DNA of 64,000 nt from Pseudoalteromonas sp. N1230-9 (GCF_032716425.1 NZ_CP090419.1:2482001-2546000); one strand, 5' to 3'. Counted from the stretch's first letter, positions 45,307 to 55,272 are shown. Notes: a model not told the origin generated them from the letters alone. Numbers and translations are program-made.

Positions 45307-46448
45307 ATTTAACAATATCACCAAGTATAGCGCCACTGTCGCTAATAGAGTTTACGACATCAAAGAAAGCTATGATTTCAATGGAGAGTTCCATAACGAT
45401 TTTGTTAGGAACTTTAAAATAACAAATAACCAAATTAAAGGCGTTAGTGGTGGTTTGATTAACCAACTTCTAAACCGCAGTACCGGATTTGCCTTAACCG
45501 CTGAAGGTGCATCTCCCCCAATTTAAAGGGCATCATATGATAGGTATCCGCGGTACCGCTTTTTCATCCAGCTCTGATTGGCTTACCAATTTAAATGTCG
45601 CGATTACACATGGACCTAAAAATTTAGAAGTGCACTCTGGTTTTGAAAAAGCCTTTAGCAGTATGAAGCCCATGTTTGAGGCTTATATAAAAAGTCATAA
45701 ACCTACGTGCTTGCACCTTGTTGGTCATAGCTTGGGTGGTGCTATCGCACAGAACACGGCAATTTGGGCAAGCGAAAAAGGGATACCTGTAAATTTATAT
45801 ACCTTTGGTGCGCCACGGGTTGTATTAAACCACTCCGTTCATTTTGCAGCGCATAATATTGGCCAGTATCGTGTTACACATGGCGCAGACCCAATACCTT
45901 GTGTACCTGCTTGGCCGTTTAGCCATACCGCTAGCGAATATCAAACAGCAATGAATGAAGGGTCATCTTTTAGTATTGCGGCTCACTCCATGGAGGGGAG
46001 CTCTCCAGGGTATAGTAAAACTGTTGCTGCATATAAAGACTACGCAAGCATGGAAAGTTCCATAAAGCCGCTTCACTACAACCACACTGTATTAAAGTAT
46101 GACCAGCGCTTTAATGTTAGGTTTTCACTTAACTGGCAGCGAGTAATTACTAATGGCCTAATTACTTTTTTAAAGAAAACAGGACAATACGCCTTCATAT
46201 CTGCACAGGCAGGTTTAACTGTCGGGTTAACTTTTTACGATATTTTAGCCCGCTGTCTACATGAGTCAGTGGTTAAATTTGTCGAGCTTACAGAAGAGTT
46301 AAAAGGGTTAATCGGGCATATGCTCGCATCTGTTGGTAAAGCAACATATGAGGTCAAAGAGCTAACCGCTCAATTTATTCGTTGGGTATTAGGTTTAATG
46401 ATCAAAAAACTATACATGGTAGCAAAACAGGCAATTGATCGTATTTAA
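45296..46448 (+). pseudogene. Class-3 lipase gene split by a one-base frameshift
   Basis: The first frame (45296-45526, TTG start) reads ITKYSATVANRVYDIKESYD and on to STGFALTAEGASPP, an N-terminus typical of class-3 lipases. It stops just after a run of five C (45515-45519). The next frame (from 45507) continues exactly where it should: HHMIGIRGTAFSSSSDW, then GHSLGGAIAQ (the nucleophile Ser), VTHGADPIP (Asp) and the HYNH region (His). Removing one C joins them into about 383 residues. The C-terminus has hydrophobic helices (TFLKKTGQYAFISAQAGLTV). It may be a real mutation, a homopolymer sequencing error or phase variation. Family members include type VI secretion phospholipase effectors, but no vgrG, PAAR or hcp gene is in the window. 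Confidence 0.8.
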
Positions 46449-46474
46449 GCTTCTTTATTGACCTTCTGCAATCA

Positions 46475-46501
46475 AAAACGCGGCAAATCAAGCCGCGTTT
46501 T
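46475..46501. terminator. Bidirectional terminator between the lipase gene and aroC
   Basis: AAAACGCGGC and GCCGCGTTTT form a ten-base stem with a seven-base loop, giving a T-run in both directions. It serves the convergent lipase and aroC genes. Confidence 0.9.
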
Positions 46502-46533
46502 AAGTTTATAGTTCTTTTCTAAATCAAACCAAG

Positions 46534-47634
46534 CTAATCAATCGAACCTTTGATTGGTCCATGTTTGTGGCTTACATGTGGGTTTTGACCACGTTGGCGC
46601 AATAAGTGATCCATTAAGGTAATCGCCATCATCGCCTCAGCAATAGGAATTGCACGAATGCCCACACATGGGTCATGACGTCCTTTGGTGATCATCTCTA
46701 CCGCTTCGTTGCTGGTATTAATGCTGTTGCCCGGTATGGTAATGCTTGAGGTTGGCTTAAGTGCGATAGAGGCAATGATATCTTGCCCTGTCGAGATACC
46801 TGCAAGTACACCGCCCGCGTGATTTGATGTGAAACCATCTGGAGTTAACTCATCACGGTGCTCAGAGCCTTTTTGCTCAACCACATCAAAGCCATCACCA
46901 ATCTCAACGCCTTTTACTGCATTAATGCTCATTAGTGAATGTGCAAGTTCTGCATCAAGGCGATCAAATACTGGCTCACCAAGACCAACAGGCACATTTT
47001 TAGCAACCACTTTAACTTTAGCGCCTACCGAATCACCTTGCTTTTTTAGGTCGCGCATGTATTCATCAAGCGCGTCTAACTTGCTTGTATCAGGGAAGAA
47101 AAATGCATTGTTTTCCACTTCATCCCAGTTGTAATCTTCAGCTTTAATTGGCCCAAGCTGGCTCAAACAAGCACGCACTTCAATACTATGAAATTGTTTT
47201 AGGTATTTTTTTGCAATTGCACCCGCGGCTACACGAATCGCAGTTTCACGAGCAGAAGAGCGACCACCACCTCGGTAATCACGAATACCGTATTTATGCC
47301 AATAGGTATAATCACCATGACCAGGGCGAAATACATCGGCAATTTTGCCGTAATCTTTTGAACGTTGATCAGTGTTTTCAATCAGTAAACCAATGCTAGT
47401 ACCTGTGGTTTTACCTTCGAACACACCTGAAAGAATTTTTACTTCGTCACTTTCGCGGCGCTGTGTTGTATAACGACTTTGCCCCGGCTTACGACGGTCT
47501 AAATCAATTTGTAAATCGGCCTCGCTAATTTCAAGACCTGCTGGGGTGCCATCAACAACGCCGCCTAATGCAACGCCGTGGCTCTCACCAAAGGTGGACA
47601 CTTTAAATAGTTGTCCGATGCTATTACCTGCCAT
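46534..47634 (-). CDS. aroC: Chorismate synthase
   Basis: AroC makes chorismate from EPSP using reduced FMN, the last step of the shikimate pathway. The 366-residue length is normal. Motifs include [17 protein letters not shown] at the start, [14 protein letters not shown] and [20 protein letters not shown]. It lies directly after prmB (65 bases), the same order as in Escherichia coli. Confidence 0.98.
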   Translation of the reverse strand: MAGNSIGQLFKVSTFGESHGVALGGVVDGTPAGLEISEADLQIDLDRRKPGQSRYTTQRRESDEVKILSGVFEGKTTGTSIGLLIENTDQRSKDYGKIADVFRPGHGDYTYWHKYGIRDYRGGGRSSARETAIRVAAGAIAKKYLKQFHSIEVRACLSQLGPIKAEDYNWDEVENNAFFFPDTSKLDALDEYMRDLKKQGDSVGAKVKVVAKNVPVGLGEPVFDRLDAELAHSLMSINAVKGVEIGDGFDVVEQKGSEHRDELTPDGFTSNHAGGVLAGISTGQDIIASIALKPTSSITIPGNSINTSNEAVEMITKGRHDPCVGIRAIPIAEAMMAITLMDHLLRQRGQNPHVSHKHGPIKGSID

Positions 47635-47699
47635 TAACTTTCCTCATTCCTAATGACTACTGAGACCGAGCCCTCAGGCTCGGCTTTTAAAATCTGCTG

Positions 47700-48635
47700 T
47701 TAATCTGCGAAATAGTTAACAAGCTGCTGTTTGCTGATTACAAACACGCCAAGACCACCTTGTTCGAATTCAACCCACTCAAACGGCGCACCTGGGTACA
47801 GCTCTTCCATATGTACCATAGAGTTACCAACTTCGACAAATAACAAACCGTTATCAGTTAGATGCTCAGCAGCTTCCGCTAGGATGGTGCGAGTAACATC
47901 AAGACCATCATGACCTGATGCTAAACCAAGCTCTGGCTCGTGATGGAATTCACGTGGTAAATCAGCCATATCTTCAGCATCAACATACGGTGGGTTAGCT
48001 ACGATCAGGTCGTATTTTTGGCCTGGAACACCACTAAACACGTCTGACTGAATTGGCAGTACACGGTCATTTAGCATGTAATCGCTGATATTAATATCAG
48101 CAACTTCGAGCGCTTCATAAGAAATATCAACCGCATCAACCTGTGCATCTTCAAATGCTTGCGCAAGTGCAATAGCGATACATGCAGAGCCGGTACATAA
48201 ATCAAGAATGCGCGATACTGAGCTTGGCTCTTCTAACCATGGTGCAAAGCGGTTGCTTATTAACTCTGCAAATGGCGAACGTGGAATTAACACGCGTTCA
48301 TCAACATAAAACGGCATACCTGCAAACCATGCGGTGTTGGTCAGGTAAGGTACTGGCGTACAATCATTAATACGCTCTGCAATTAGTTCAGCTAAACGGT
48401 TTTTCTCGGTGCTGGTTAAACGCGCATGCATAAGCTCTTTTGGCGCGTCGATTGGCAAGCTTAGCGCTGGCAATAACAGGCTAACAGCTTCATCCCACGC
48501 GTTGTCTGTGCCGTGCCCAAAGAAAATACCACTGCTGGCAAATTGACTGGTTGTCCAACGTAACCAATCGTGCAACGTTGAAAGTTCTGCAATTGCCTCG
48601 TCTAAAATTGCGTCTTCTATCTGGAAATGGTTCAT
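47700..48635 (-). CDS. prmB: 50S ribosomal protein L3 glutamine methyltransferase
   Basis: PrmB methylates a glutamine of ribosomal protein L3 using S-adenosylmethionine. The 311-residue protein has the catalytic NPPY motif (DLIVANPPYVDAEDM) and the cofactor loop RILDLCTGSACIAIALA. The PrmB-specific N-terminal helical domain is present. It is upstream of aroC and divergent from smrB, conserved synteny with Escherichia coli. Confidence 0.97.
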   Translation of the reverse strand: MNHFQIEDAILDEAIAELSTLHDWLRWTTSQFASSGIFFGHGTDNAWDEAVSLLLPALSLPIDAPKELMHARLTSTEKNRLAELIAERINDCTPVPYLTNTAWFAGMPFYVDERVLIPRSPFAELISNRFAPWLEEPSSVSRILDLCTGSACIAIALAQAFEDAQVDAVDISYEALEVADINISDYMLNDRVLPIQSDVFSGVPGQKYDLIVANPPYVDAEDMADLPREFHHEPELGLASGHDGLDVTRTILAEAAEHLTDNGLLFVEVGNSMVHMEELYPGAPFEWVEFEQGGLGVFVISKQQLVNYFAD

Positions 48636-48736
48636 GTATGTTCCTTAACTTTCAAAGTCTGTTCTGACGCGTATTGTACCGTCTTTTCAGTTGGTTTTTA
48701 CTCGATTTTTAGCGTTTTTTTGTTTAGACTGCCGCC

Positions 48737-49294
48737 ATGAAAAAAGATCCCCACGACAACAACCACATTAGCACTGACGATATTGACTTATTTCGTCAGA
48801 GTATCAGTGGTGCCAAAGCATTTAAACAAGACACTATTCGATTCACCAATAAGCCTAAAGTGTCACAAGCGAAGCAATTTTCCCAGCAAAAAAAGCAACA
48901 TCAGGCAGAATTTTTCTTTTCTGATGAATATGTACCAGATATCGACACTCACGGCACCGTCAGTTATGTCAAGCCAGGTCACGATAGCTTTTTAGCAAAG
49001 CAACTTCGCCGTGGAGATTACCCACCTGATTTAACCCTTGATTTACATGGCTTAAATAAAGAATTAGCCAAAGACGAGCTAGCGGGTTTGATTCATGAGT
49101 GTAAAAAACAACATTACTATTGCGCCTGTGTTGTGCACGGCATTGGTGAGCGCATACTTAAACACAAAGTACCGCAATATTTAGTGCAGCACCCTGATGT
49201 GATTGCTATGCACCAAGCGCCTCTTGAATTTGGTGGTAAAGGCGCAGTACTTATTTTAATTAATCTTCCACAAAGTGATGAGTTCAGACGCTAA
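48737..49294 (+). CDS. smrB: Ribosome-rescue endonuclease SmrB
   Basis: SmrB (YfcN) cuts mRNA between collided ribosomes and so starts ribosome rescue. The 185-residue protein has a basic N-terminal arm followed by an Smr domain with the LDLHGLNKELAKDELAGL and VVHGIGERILKHKVPQYL motifs. The divergent prmB and aroC neighbours match Escherichia coli, supporting the name. The frame starts with ATG at 48737. Confidence 0.95.
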   Translation: MKKDPHDNNHISTDDIDLFRQSISGAKAFKQDTIRFTNKPKVSQAKQFSQQKKQHQAEFFFSDEYVPDIDTHGTVSYVKPGHDSFLAKQLRRGDYPPDLTLDLHGLNKELAKDELAGLIHECKKQHYYCACVVHGIGERILKHKVPQYLVQHPDVIAMHQAPLEFGGKGAVLILINLPQSDEFRR

Positions 49295-49318
49295 CGTCTT
49301 CTTATCATAAGGTCTAAT

Positions 49319-50239
49319 GTGCATATTTTTTCGATTATCTTTCCACTGATTTTTATCGTGTTAAGTGGCTACATCAGCTCTCGTAGCACGTTTTTATCGA
49401 AAGAGCATATAGCAGGGTTAAGTAAGTTTACTTTTTACATTAGCGTGCCTGCTTTTCTATTTTTAAATATGGCCCAAGCCGATTTACAAAATAGTGTATC
49501 TATTACAGGCTTTTTGAGCTTTTACATCCCAGTATTGGTTATTTACACCCTTGGCTATGTTATTGACCGCTACCTCATTACTAAGCACTCTGCGCCGTCA
49601 CGTCATGCTGTATTTGCCCTTGGAAGTAGTTACTCAAATACGATACTGGTAGGTTTGCCTATTATTATTGCTGCACTTGGGCAACAGATGGTCGGCATTG
49701 TGTTTATGATCATTACTTTTCACAGCGCACTTTTGTTTACCCTCACCTTTTTGCTCAGTGCTAAATCGCAGCAAACATTCTCTTGGCGAACATTTGCTAA
49801 AAACATGCTGCTGAACCCTGTGGTATTAAGCATCAGTAGCGGCCTTGCTGTAAACCTACTTGGTTTTACACTTTTTGATGATTTAGTAAATGGCCTAAGC
49901 TTACTTGCTAAACCTGCCATTGCCTGTGCGTTATTCGTATTAGGAGCGAACCTTGCGTTTTATAAAGTGGCCGACAACTTACAAGTATCAATCATTGCAA
50001 CCATCATCAAGCTTGCCGTGTTACCGTGCGGAGTCTACTTTTTTGCAAGCAGTGTGTTCCATCTAGAGCAATCATTACTGAACGTTTTAGTGCTTTTAAG
50101 CGCCTCTCCTTTAGGGGTCAACGCTTACCTAATCGCCAATCAAATTAAGCAACACCAAGCGACACTGGCAAGTAGCGTCGTGCTTTCAACAGTATTGAGT
50201 GTAGTGAGCTTTAGTATTTGGTTAAGTATTTTACTTTAG
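49319..50239 (+). CDS. AEC-family (auxin efflux carrier-like) transporter
   Basis: This 306-residue inner-membrane protein has ten predicted helices in two five-helix halves. It includes the family segments FTFYISVPAFLFLNMA and LLSASPLGVNAYLIAN. AEC transporters move organic anions such as malonate or amino acid derivatives, and the substrate here is unknown. The start is a GTG at 49319, 24 bases after smrB. It is convergent with the SDR gene, two bases away. Confidence 0.88.
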   Translation: MHIFSIIFPLIFIVLSGYISSRSTFLSKEHIAGLSKFTFYISVPAFLFLNMAQADLQNSVSITGFLSFYIPVLVIYTLGYVIDRYLITKHSAPSRHAVFALGSSYSNTILVGLPIIIAALGQQMVGIVFMIITFHSALLFTLTFLLSAKSQQTFSWRTFAKNMLLNPVVLSISSGLAVNLLGFTLFDDLVNGLSLLAKPAIACALFVLGANLAFYKVADNLQVSIIATIIKLAVLPCGVYFFASSVFHLEQSLLNVLVLLSASPLGVNAYLIANQIKQHQATLASSVVLSTVLSVVSFSIWLSILL

Positions 50240-50241
50240 TT

Positions 50242-50976
50242 TTATAAGCCACCAGATACATCGATAAAACTGCCCGTTGTGAATGAGGCTTGCTCACTTG
50301 CCAAAAAATAAATTGCTGAAGCGACCTCGTCAGCTTCACCACCTCGCCCTAGCGGTAACTTAGATTTTAACCTATCAACTCGGTTTGCTTCGCCACCATC
50401 ACGGTGCATATCGGTATAAATAAGGCCAGGCCTTACCGCGTTTACCCGAATACCTTTACTGGCTACTTCTTTGGCAAGGCCAATAGTAAAGGTATCAAGT
50501 GCACCTTTCGATGCGGCATAGTCTAAGTATTCATTTGGCGAACCTGTTCGTGAAGCCCCCGATGAAACGTTCACAATACTGCCTTTATCCATTCGTTTAA
50601 TTGCTTCTCGCGCACACAAAAATGCGCCTGTAACATTGCAGCTTAAAATGGCGTTAATACGCTTTGCATTCATCTCTAATAGCGGCATTTGTGGTTGCAT
50701 CATCGCCGCGTTATTAATTAAAACGTCTAAGCGCGCAACCTGCTCATCTAATTTGGCGAACATGGCGAGTACTTGCTGCTCATCAGCGATATCGGCTTGG
50801 AACAAATAGGCATTCACGCCAAGCGTGTTTATCTCATCAGCGACCTGCTCTGCACTTGCGTGATCTGACTTATAGTTAATACACACGTCATAACCTTGCT
50901 CGGCAAATAACTTAGCCGTTGCAGCGCCAATACCACGGCCGCCTCCAGTAATAAGAACCACAGGGTTCGAACTCAT
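50242..50976 (-). CDS. SDR-family oxidoreductase
   Basis: This 244-residue classical short-chain dehydrogenase has the nucleotide-binding GGGRGIG motif at 11-17, the LINNAA motif, the catalytic Ser in NVSSGASRTG and YAASK. It resembles YgfF and glucose-1-dehydrogenase-like enzymes. The substrate is unknown. Its start overlaps the end of the ASCH gene by four bases, so it belongs to a RidA-ASCH-SDR operon. Confidence 0.93.
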   Translation of the reverse strand: MSSNPVVLITGGGRGIGAATAKLFAEQGYDVCINYKSDHASAEQVADEINTLGVNAYLFQADIADEQQVLAMFAKLDEQVARLDVLINNAAMMQPQMPLLEMNAKRINAILSCNVTGAFLCAREAIKRMDKGSIVNVSSGASRTGSPNEYLDYAASKGALDTFTIGLAKEVASKGIRVNAVRPGLIYTDMHRDGGEANRVDRLKSKLPLGRGGEADEVASAIYFLASEQASFTTGSFIDVSGGL

Positions 50977-51452
50977 TCTGACTCCTTAAATGCCAATTTA
51001 AACTGCTCACATACTAAAGGCATGTCAGGATGGCATTGATAACCTGTACCTGCTAGCTCTCGTTGATAATAATTCCAATGCACACGCTGCCAATAAGCGA
51101 GGCTTTTGTCGCCCTCCCCCTCTAATGCGGCGTAATCGGCGCTTATTTGACTATATGGGGTGATAGTTACAGAGACGGTTTCAATAATGCCGAGGGGCTG
51201 TCCCTGCCAATTAGTAAAAATAGCTAAATCACCAACTTGAGGTAAAGCTTCGTCATTGGCTTTAAACCAATACAGTGAAGAGGTTGTTGCTTGTTTTATA
51301 CCTTTTAAAACAAGTAATGCGCAGTCATTGGCATCTTGCTCATTATCACAAAAATGCCAATGTGGTAGTTTAACAACGGCACGCCCTGATTGCTCATTAA
51401 AACGAGCAATCAACTGCGCCTTACGCTGCTCGTTACTTAACGGCTGCAACAA
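50973..51452 (-). CDS. ASCH-domain protein
   Basis: This 159-residue protein has the ASCH fold motif [14 protein letters not shown] and the [16 protein letters not shown] strand pair. ASCH proteins are PUA-related and bind or process RNA or modified nucleosides; some are ribonucleases and some amidohydrolases. Which applies here is unknown. It overlaps the RidA gene by 20 bases and the SDR gene by four. Confidence 0.85.
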   Translation of the reverse strand: MLQPLSNEQRKAQLIARFNEQSGRAVVKLPHWHFCDNEQDANDCALLVLKGIKQATTSSLYWFKANDEALPQVGDLAIFTNWQGQPLGIIETVSVTITPYSQISADYAALEGEGDKSLAYWQRVHWNYYQRELAGTGYQCHPDMPLVCEQFKLAFKESE

Positions 51453-51783
51453 CCGAAATCTCTACAAGCAGTGCATCGCGCGCCATTTTTGCCTCTACAC
51501 AGGCACGTGCTGGCGCATGACCTTGTGGTACCCATGCATCCCAAACTGCGTTCATCGCTGCAAAGTATTCCATACTTTTCAGGTAGATTGTGGCGCTTAG
51601 CATATGCTCTTTGCTACTCCCCGCTTCAATAAGTAAAGCTTCTACCTTATCTAGCATGGTTTGAGTTTGTTCGCTGATATCTTTTTCTGCATCTGCACAC
51701 ACTTGGCCACAAAGGTACACCGTACCATTATGCTTGACGATACGGCTCATGCGCGCACCAGTTTGTAAACGTTCGATTGTCAT
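51433..51783 (-). CDS. RidA/YjgF-YER057c-UK114 family protein
   Basis: This 116-residue protein has the RidA fold, with [33 protein letters not shown] and the [20 protein letters not shown] segment, whose Arg is the usual imine-deaminase residue. It is closer to the Rid4-7 subgroups (short form, [20 protein letters not shown]) than to archetypal RidA. Family members hydrolyse reactive enamines and imines. It is the first gene of a three-gene operon. Confidence 0.88.
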   Translation of the reverse strand: MTIERLQTGARMSRIVKHNGTVYLCGQVCADAEKDISEQTQTMLDKVEALLIEAGSSKEHMLSATIYLKSMEYFAAMNAVWDAWVPQGHAPARACVEAKMARDALLVEISVVAAVK

Positions 51784-51831
51784 AATTTTAATTCAATAGT
51801 TGATAAAAACATGAATCTAGCAAATTCATAC

Positions 51832-52308
51832 TTATATTTCGACGTTATTAGGTGAATGAATACTTAAGTAATGACTGCGCTGCTTGGTATCGTCATATTC
51901 AATAACAGCAATAGCACCTGTGTTAAAAATCGGCATGTTACCAGGGCTCAATTGGTCAACCAAGTAACTAACAATTGGCATGTGTGCAACAACCAACCAA
52001 GTTGAGCATTCTGGGTGCATGGCGATTAGAGTTTCAAGGTAGTCAGCAGCAACTTGAGGAGTACCATCTGGAATTATGTCATTACAGGTTTCACTAAATT
52101 GTAATGGATTACTTTGTGTTGCTGCTTTCGCAGTTTGCTGGGCACGTATGTAAGGGCTTACCAATAACGCATCTGGTTTATAATTTATTGCTAACCATTG
52201 CCCCATTTTGCTGGCTTCCTGTTGCCCCGTAGTTGTCAGTTGTCTTGCTGCATCATCTGCTTGCATTGGCGTTGCTTCGCCATGGCGCATGATTAAGATT
52301 GTTTTCAT
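51832..52308 (-). CDS. sixA: Phosphohistidine phosphatase SixA
   Basis: SixA is a histidine phosphatase that removes phosphate from phosphohistidine, for example in ArcB or the nitrogen phosphotransferase system. The 158-residue protein has the RHG motif near the start (MKTILIMRHGEATP), DALLVSPYIRAQQTA and a late VVAHMP motif. Its proximity to smrB, prmB and aroC mirrors Escherichia coli. Confidence 0.93.
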   Translation of the reverse strand: MKTILIMRHGEATPMQADDAARQLTTTGQQEASKMGQWLAINYKPDALLVSPYIRAQQTAKAATQSNPLQFSETCNDIIPDGTPQVAADYLETLIAMHPECSTWLVVAHMPIVSYLVDQLSPGNMPIFNTGAIAVIEYDDTKQRSHYLSIHSPNNVEI

Positions 52309-52498
52309 AAAAAATCAACCGATTAAAGAATATAAAACAGTAGCCAGTTTGCTTGATTGTCCGCTATATTAGAATATCATCACAAAACACATTAAACATC
52401 CTCTTATGATATTCAGGTAGATTTTCGTTGCAGTGCCTTTAGCGTTCCTGATTTATCATCTGTTGTTAGGACATTAACGCATTCTTCAGGAGCACCTT

Positions 52499-55219
52499 TT
52501 GAATATCAGCCGCAATGATAACAGAACATACCACCCCCTCACACTGGACAATGGTCTAAAAGTACTTTTAGTGCAAGACTTAGAATCAACTAAATCAGCG
52601 GCATCAATGGCAATTAATGCAGGTCACTTTGACGATCCCCTTGATAGGCAGGGCCTTGCACACTTTTTAGAACATATGCTTTTTTTAGGCACTGACCTAT
52701 ACCCTGAGTCTGGTGGGTTTTCTAATTTTGTATCACAGTCTGGTGGTAACACTAACGCATGGACAGGCACTGAGCACTCTTGTTACTTTTTTGATATTAA
52801 TAATCATCAGTTTTCTGAAGCCCTCGCTCAATTTAGCCGCTTTTTTATTGCCCCACTATTAAGCCCAAAAGAGACAGCCAAAGAGCGTAACGCGATTGAT
52901 GCGGAATTTAAATTAAAGATCAAAGATGATGGCAGACGCATCTACCAAGCCCATAAAGAAACGGTAAACCCTGCACATCCCTTTGCTAAATTTTCGGTTG
53001 GTAACCAGCAAACCCTGGCAGATCGCGAAGGCTGCATAAGTGACGAGCTACGCGCTTTTTTTAACAGCCATTACCAAGCTCAGTGGATGACACTGGTGAT
53101 CTGTAGTAATGAAGATATTGCGACAATGACCAACTGGGTGAAGCATTATTTCAGCGAGATTAAAGGTCAGCCCAAAAGCAAAGAAATTATTGAACAGCCA
53201 CTTTATCGCAAACAAGACTTAGGTAAAGTGCTGCACATTGAGCCGCATAAGCACATGCAAAAGCTCATCATTAGCTTTGCTATGCCAAATATTGATGATT
53301 TTTATCGCCATAAAACGGTGAGCTTTATTGCTCACTTGTTAGGTTATGAGGGAAAAGGCTCACTTTACTCAATTTTAAAAGAGCAAGGTTGGATCAACGC
53401 ACTCTCAGCAGGCGGTGGTATAAACGGCAGTAACTTCAAAGACTTCAATATCAGTATGGCACTGACCGATGAAGGTATTGAATACTACGAAGATATTGTT
53501 GAAATGGTATTCGAATACATTTGTCTGATAAACCAAAACTGTGACAAGTTACCAAGGCTTTATCAAGATAAGAAGAACTTGCTGCAGATTGCCTTTGATA
53601 ATCAAGAGAAAGCCCGACTTATAGATTGGGTAAGTGGTTTAAGCATTAACATGCAACACTATGATGAAGCCAACTACGTGCAAGGTGATTACCTCATGGA
53701 AGGCTTTAATCACTGCGCGCATGAAATTGCAATGCAATGGTTAACGCCAGATAATATGCGCCTTGTACTCATACATCCAGATGTAGAGCCAGAAAACACC
53801 ACGGCTTGGTACAATACGCCTTATAAAATCGAAAATATATCACCTTGCTGGCTTGATGCATTAAGTGAAATTAACACCCCATTACCTGAAATGAGTTTGC
53901 CTGTTGCCAACCCGTATCTAACGAAGAATGTTGAACTTTTAGCACTGGATGAACCTAAAAAAACGCCTGATTTACTGATAAAGCAAGAAGGCTTTGATTT
54001 TTGGTTTAAGCAGGATGCGACTTTTCGCGTTGCTAAGGGGCATTTTTACTTAGCGATGGACTCGCACTATGCCATTAAAGATGTCAAGCATATGGCTTTA
54101 ACTCGGCTGTTCGCTGATTTATTTATGGATAGTGTCGCTGAGCAATTTTACCCTGCCGAGCTGGCAGGCTTAAGTTATCATTTAACCTCTCACCAGGGTG
54201 GCCTAACGCTTCATACTGCAGGCTTATCATCAAGTCAGCTTGAACTGGTTGATGAACTACTCGAAGCCTTATTTAGTGTAGAAATATGCGCAAAACGTTT
54301 TGCTGAATATAAAAAGCAACTTGTGAGGCATTGGCGTAATAGTAATCAAAACAAACCGGTAAGCGAGTTATTCAGTATCTTAGGTGCTAAAATGATGCCG
54401 TGGAACCCAGAACCGAATGCACTTGCACAAGCTTTAAAAGATACAAGTTTTCATCAATTTAATTGTTTCAGACATGAATTCTTTAAAGCGCTACACGTAG
54501 AGTCGTTTTTACATGGTAATTGGCAGCGTAGTGATGCACTGGCTTTTCAAAAACAAGTGGCGGATCATTTAGCAGGTTGTACTAAAATTATCGACCTAAC
54601 ACGCCCTCTTAACGATATAACAAATGTCGAGCAGCAACGCGTTGAGCTAAATTGTAATGACCACGCCATGGTTCTTTATTACCAAGCGCTGACTGATGAC
54701 ACAGCTGAAAAAGTAAAGATGATGGTGTTAAATCACCTTATCAATCAAGACTATTTTAATGAGCTTAGAACCAAGCAACAACTTGGTTATTTAGTGGGGG
54801 CTGGCTACGCACCTTTTAATACGCGTGCTGGCATTGCGTTTTATGTTCAGTCTCCAAAACACACCGCTGACGAAATACTCATTCGTCATCAGCATTTTAT
54901 AAGTAACTATCTACAGCACATTGATTCTTTAGATGAGCAACAATGGCAAGATACAAAAGCTGGATTAATTACACATATAGCAGAAAAAGATAAAAATCTT
55001 CGTCTTCGCTCACAAAGGCTCTGGTTAGCAATTGGTAATCGAGATAGTAAGTTTAATATGCAGCAACAACTTCTTGTTGAGCTTGATAAACTGAGCTTAA
55101 AGCAAATGCAACAATACATAAAAGAGACATTTGCCGAATCGCGACCTCGAATAGAGCTGTTAAGTGATAAAGCAATCAAAAAACAGTCAAAAACAACCCT
55201 TTCTTCGCATTCTCTTTGA
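52499..55219 (+). CDS. M16 insulinase-family metalloprotease, pitrilysin-like
   Basis: This 906-residue protein has the inverted zinc motif HFLEH at 55-59, with the third ligand Glu136 exactly 77 residues after the second His, as in pitrilysin. The middle and C-terminal M16 half-domains include NELRTKQQLGYLVGAGYAPF. Unlike pitrilysin of Escherichia coli, no signal peptide is visible, so the enzyme appears cytoplasmic. The start is a TTG at 52499 with a good AGGAG eight bases upstream. It is divergent from sixA. Confidence 0.92.
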   Translation: MNISRNDNRTYHPLTLDNGLKVLLVQDLESTKSAASMAINAGHFDDPLDRQGLAHFLEHMLFLGTDLYPESGGFSNFVSQSGGNTNAWTGTEHSCYFFDINNHQFSEALAQFSRFFIAPLLSPKETAKERNAIDAEFKLKIKDDGRRIYQAHKETVNPAHPFAKFSVGNQQTLADREGCISDELRAFFNSHYQAQWMTLVICSNEDIATMTNWVKHYFSEIKGQPKSKEIIEQPLYRKQDLGKVLHIEPHKHMQKLIISFAMPNIDDFYRHKTVSFIAHLLGYEGKGSLYSILKEQGWINALSAGGGINGSNFKDFNISMALTDEGIEYYEDIVEMVFEYICLINQNCDKLPRLYQDKKNLLQIAFDNQEKARLIDWVSGLSINMQHYDEANYVQGDYLMEGFNHCAHEIAMQWLTPDNMRLVLIHPDVEPENTTAWYNTPYKIENISPCWLDALSEINTPLPEMSLPVANPYLTKNVELLALDEPKKTPDLLIKQEGFDFWFKQDATFRVAKGHFYLAMDSHYAIKDVKHMALTRLFADLFMDSVAEQFYPAELAGLSYHLTSHQGGLTLHTAGLSSSQLELVDELLEALFSVEICAKRFAEYKKQLVRHWRNSNQNKPVSELFSILGAKMMPWNPEPNALAQALKDTSFHQFNCFRHEFFKALHVESFLHGNWQRSDALAFQKQVADHLAGCTKIIDLTRPLNDITNVEQQRVELNCNDHAMVLYYQALTDDTAEKVKMMVLNHLINQDYFNELRTKQQLGYLVGAGYAPFNTRAGIAFYVQSPKHTADEILIRHQHFISNYLQHIDSLDEQQWQDTKAGLITHIAEKDKNLRLRSQRLWLAIGNRDSKFNMQQQLLVELDKLSLKQMQQYIKETFAESRPRIELLSDKAIKKQSKTTLSSHSL

Positions 55220-55272
55220 CTCGCTTGCGAGCTTAGATTAAATTATCTGGTGCGAATTAAGGTATTGCATTA

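Noticed and set aside
45304..45420. Alternative lipase start at the ATG overlapping the copy-3 stop (MNLTISPSIAPLS)
   Set aside because: That frame ends within about 40 codons and would need a further frameshift, while the TTG frame reads smoothly into the lipase N-terminus.
41475..46448. Mobile element or prophage in the accessory block
   Set aside because: No transposase, integrase, phage gene or terminal repeats were found; only duplicated small genes and a lipase.
47666..47690. Hairpin ACCGAGCC/GGCTCGG between prmB and aroC as a terminator
   Set aside because: On the transcribed (minus) strand no T-run follows. It may be structural but is not a supported terminator.
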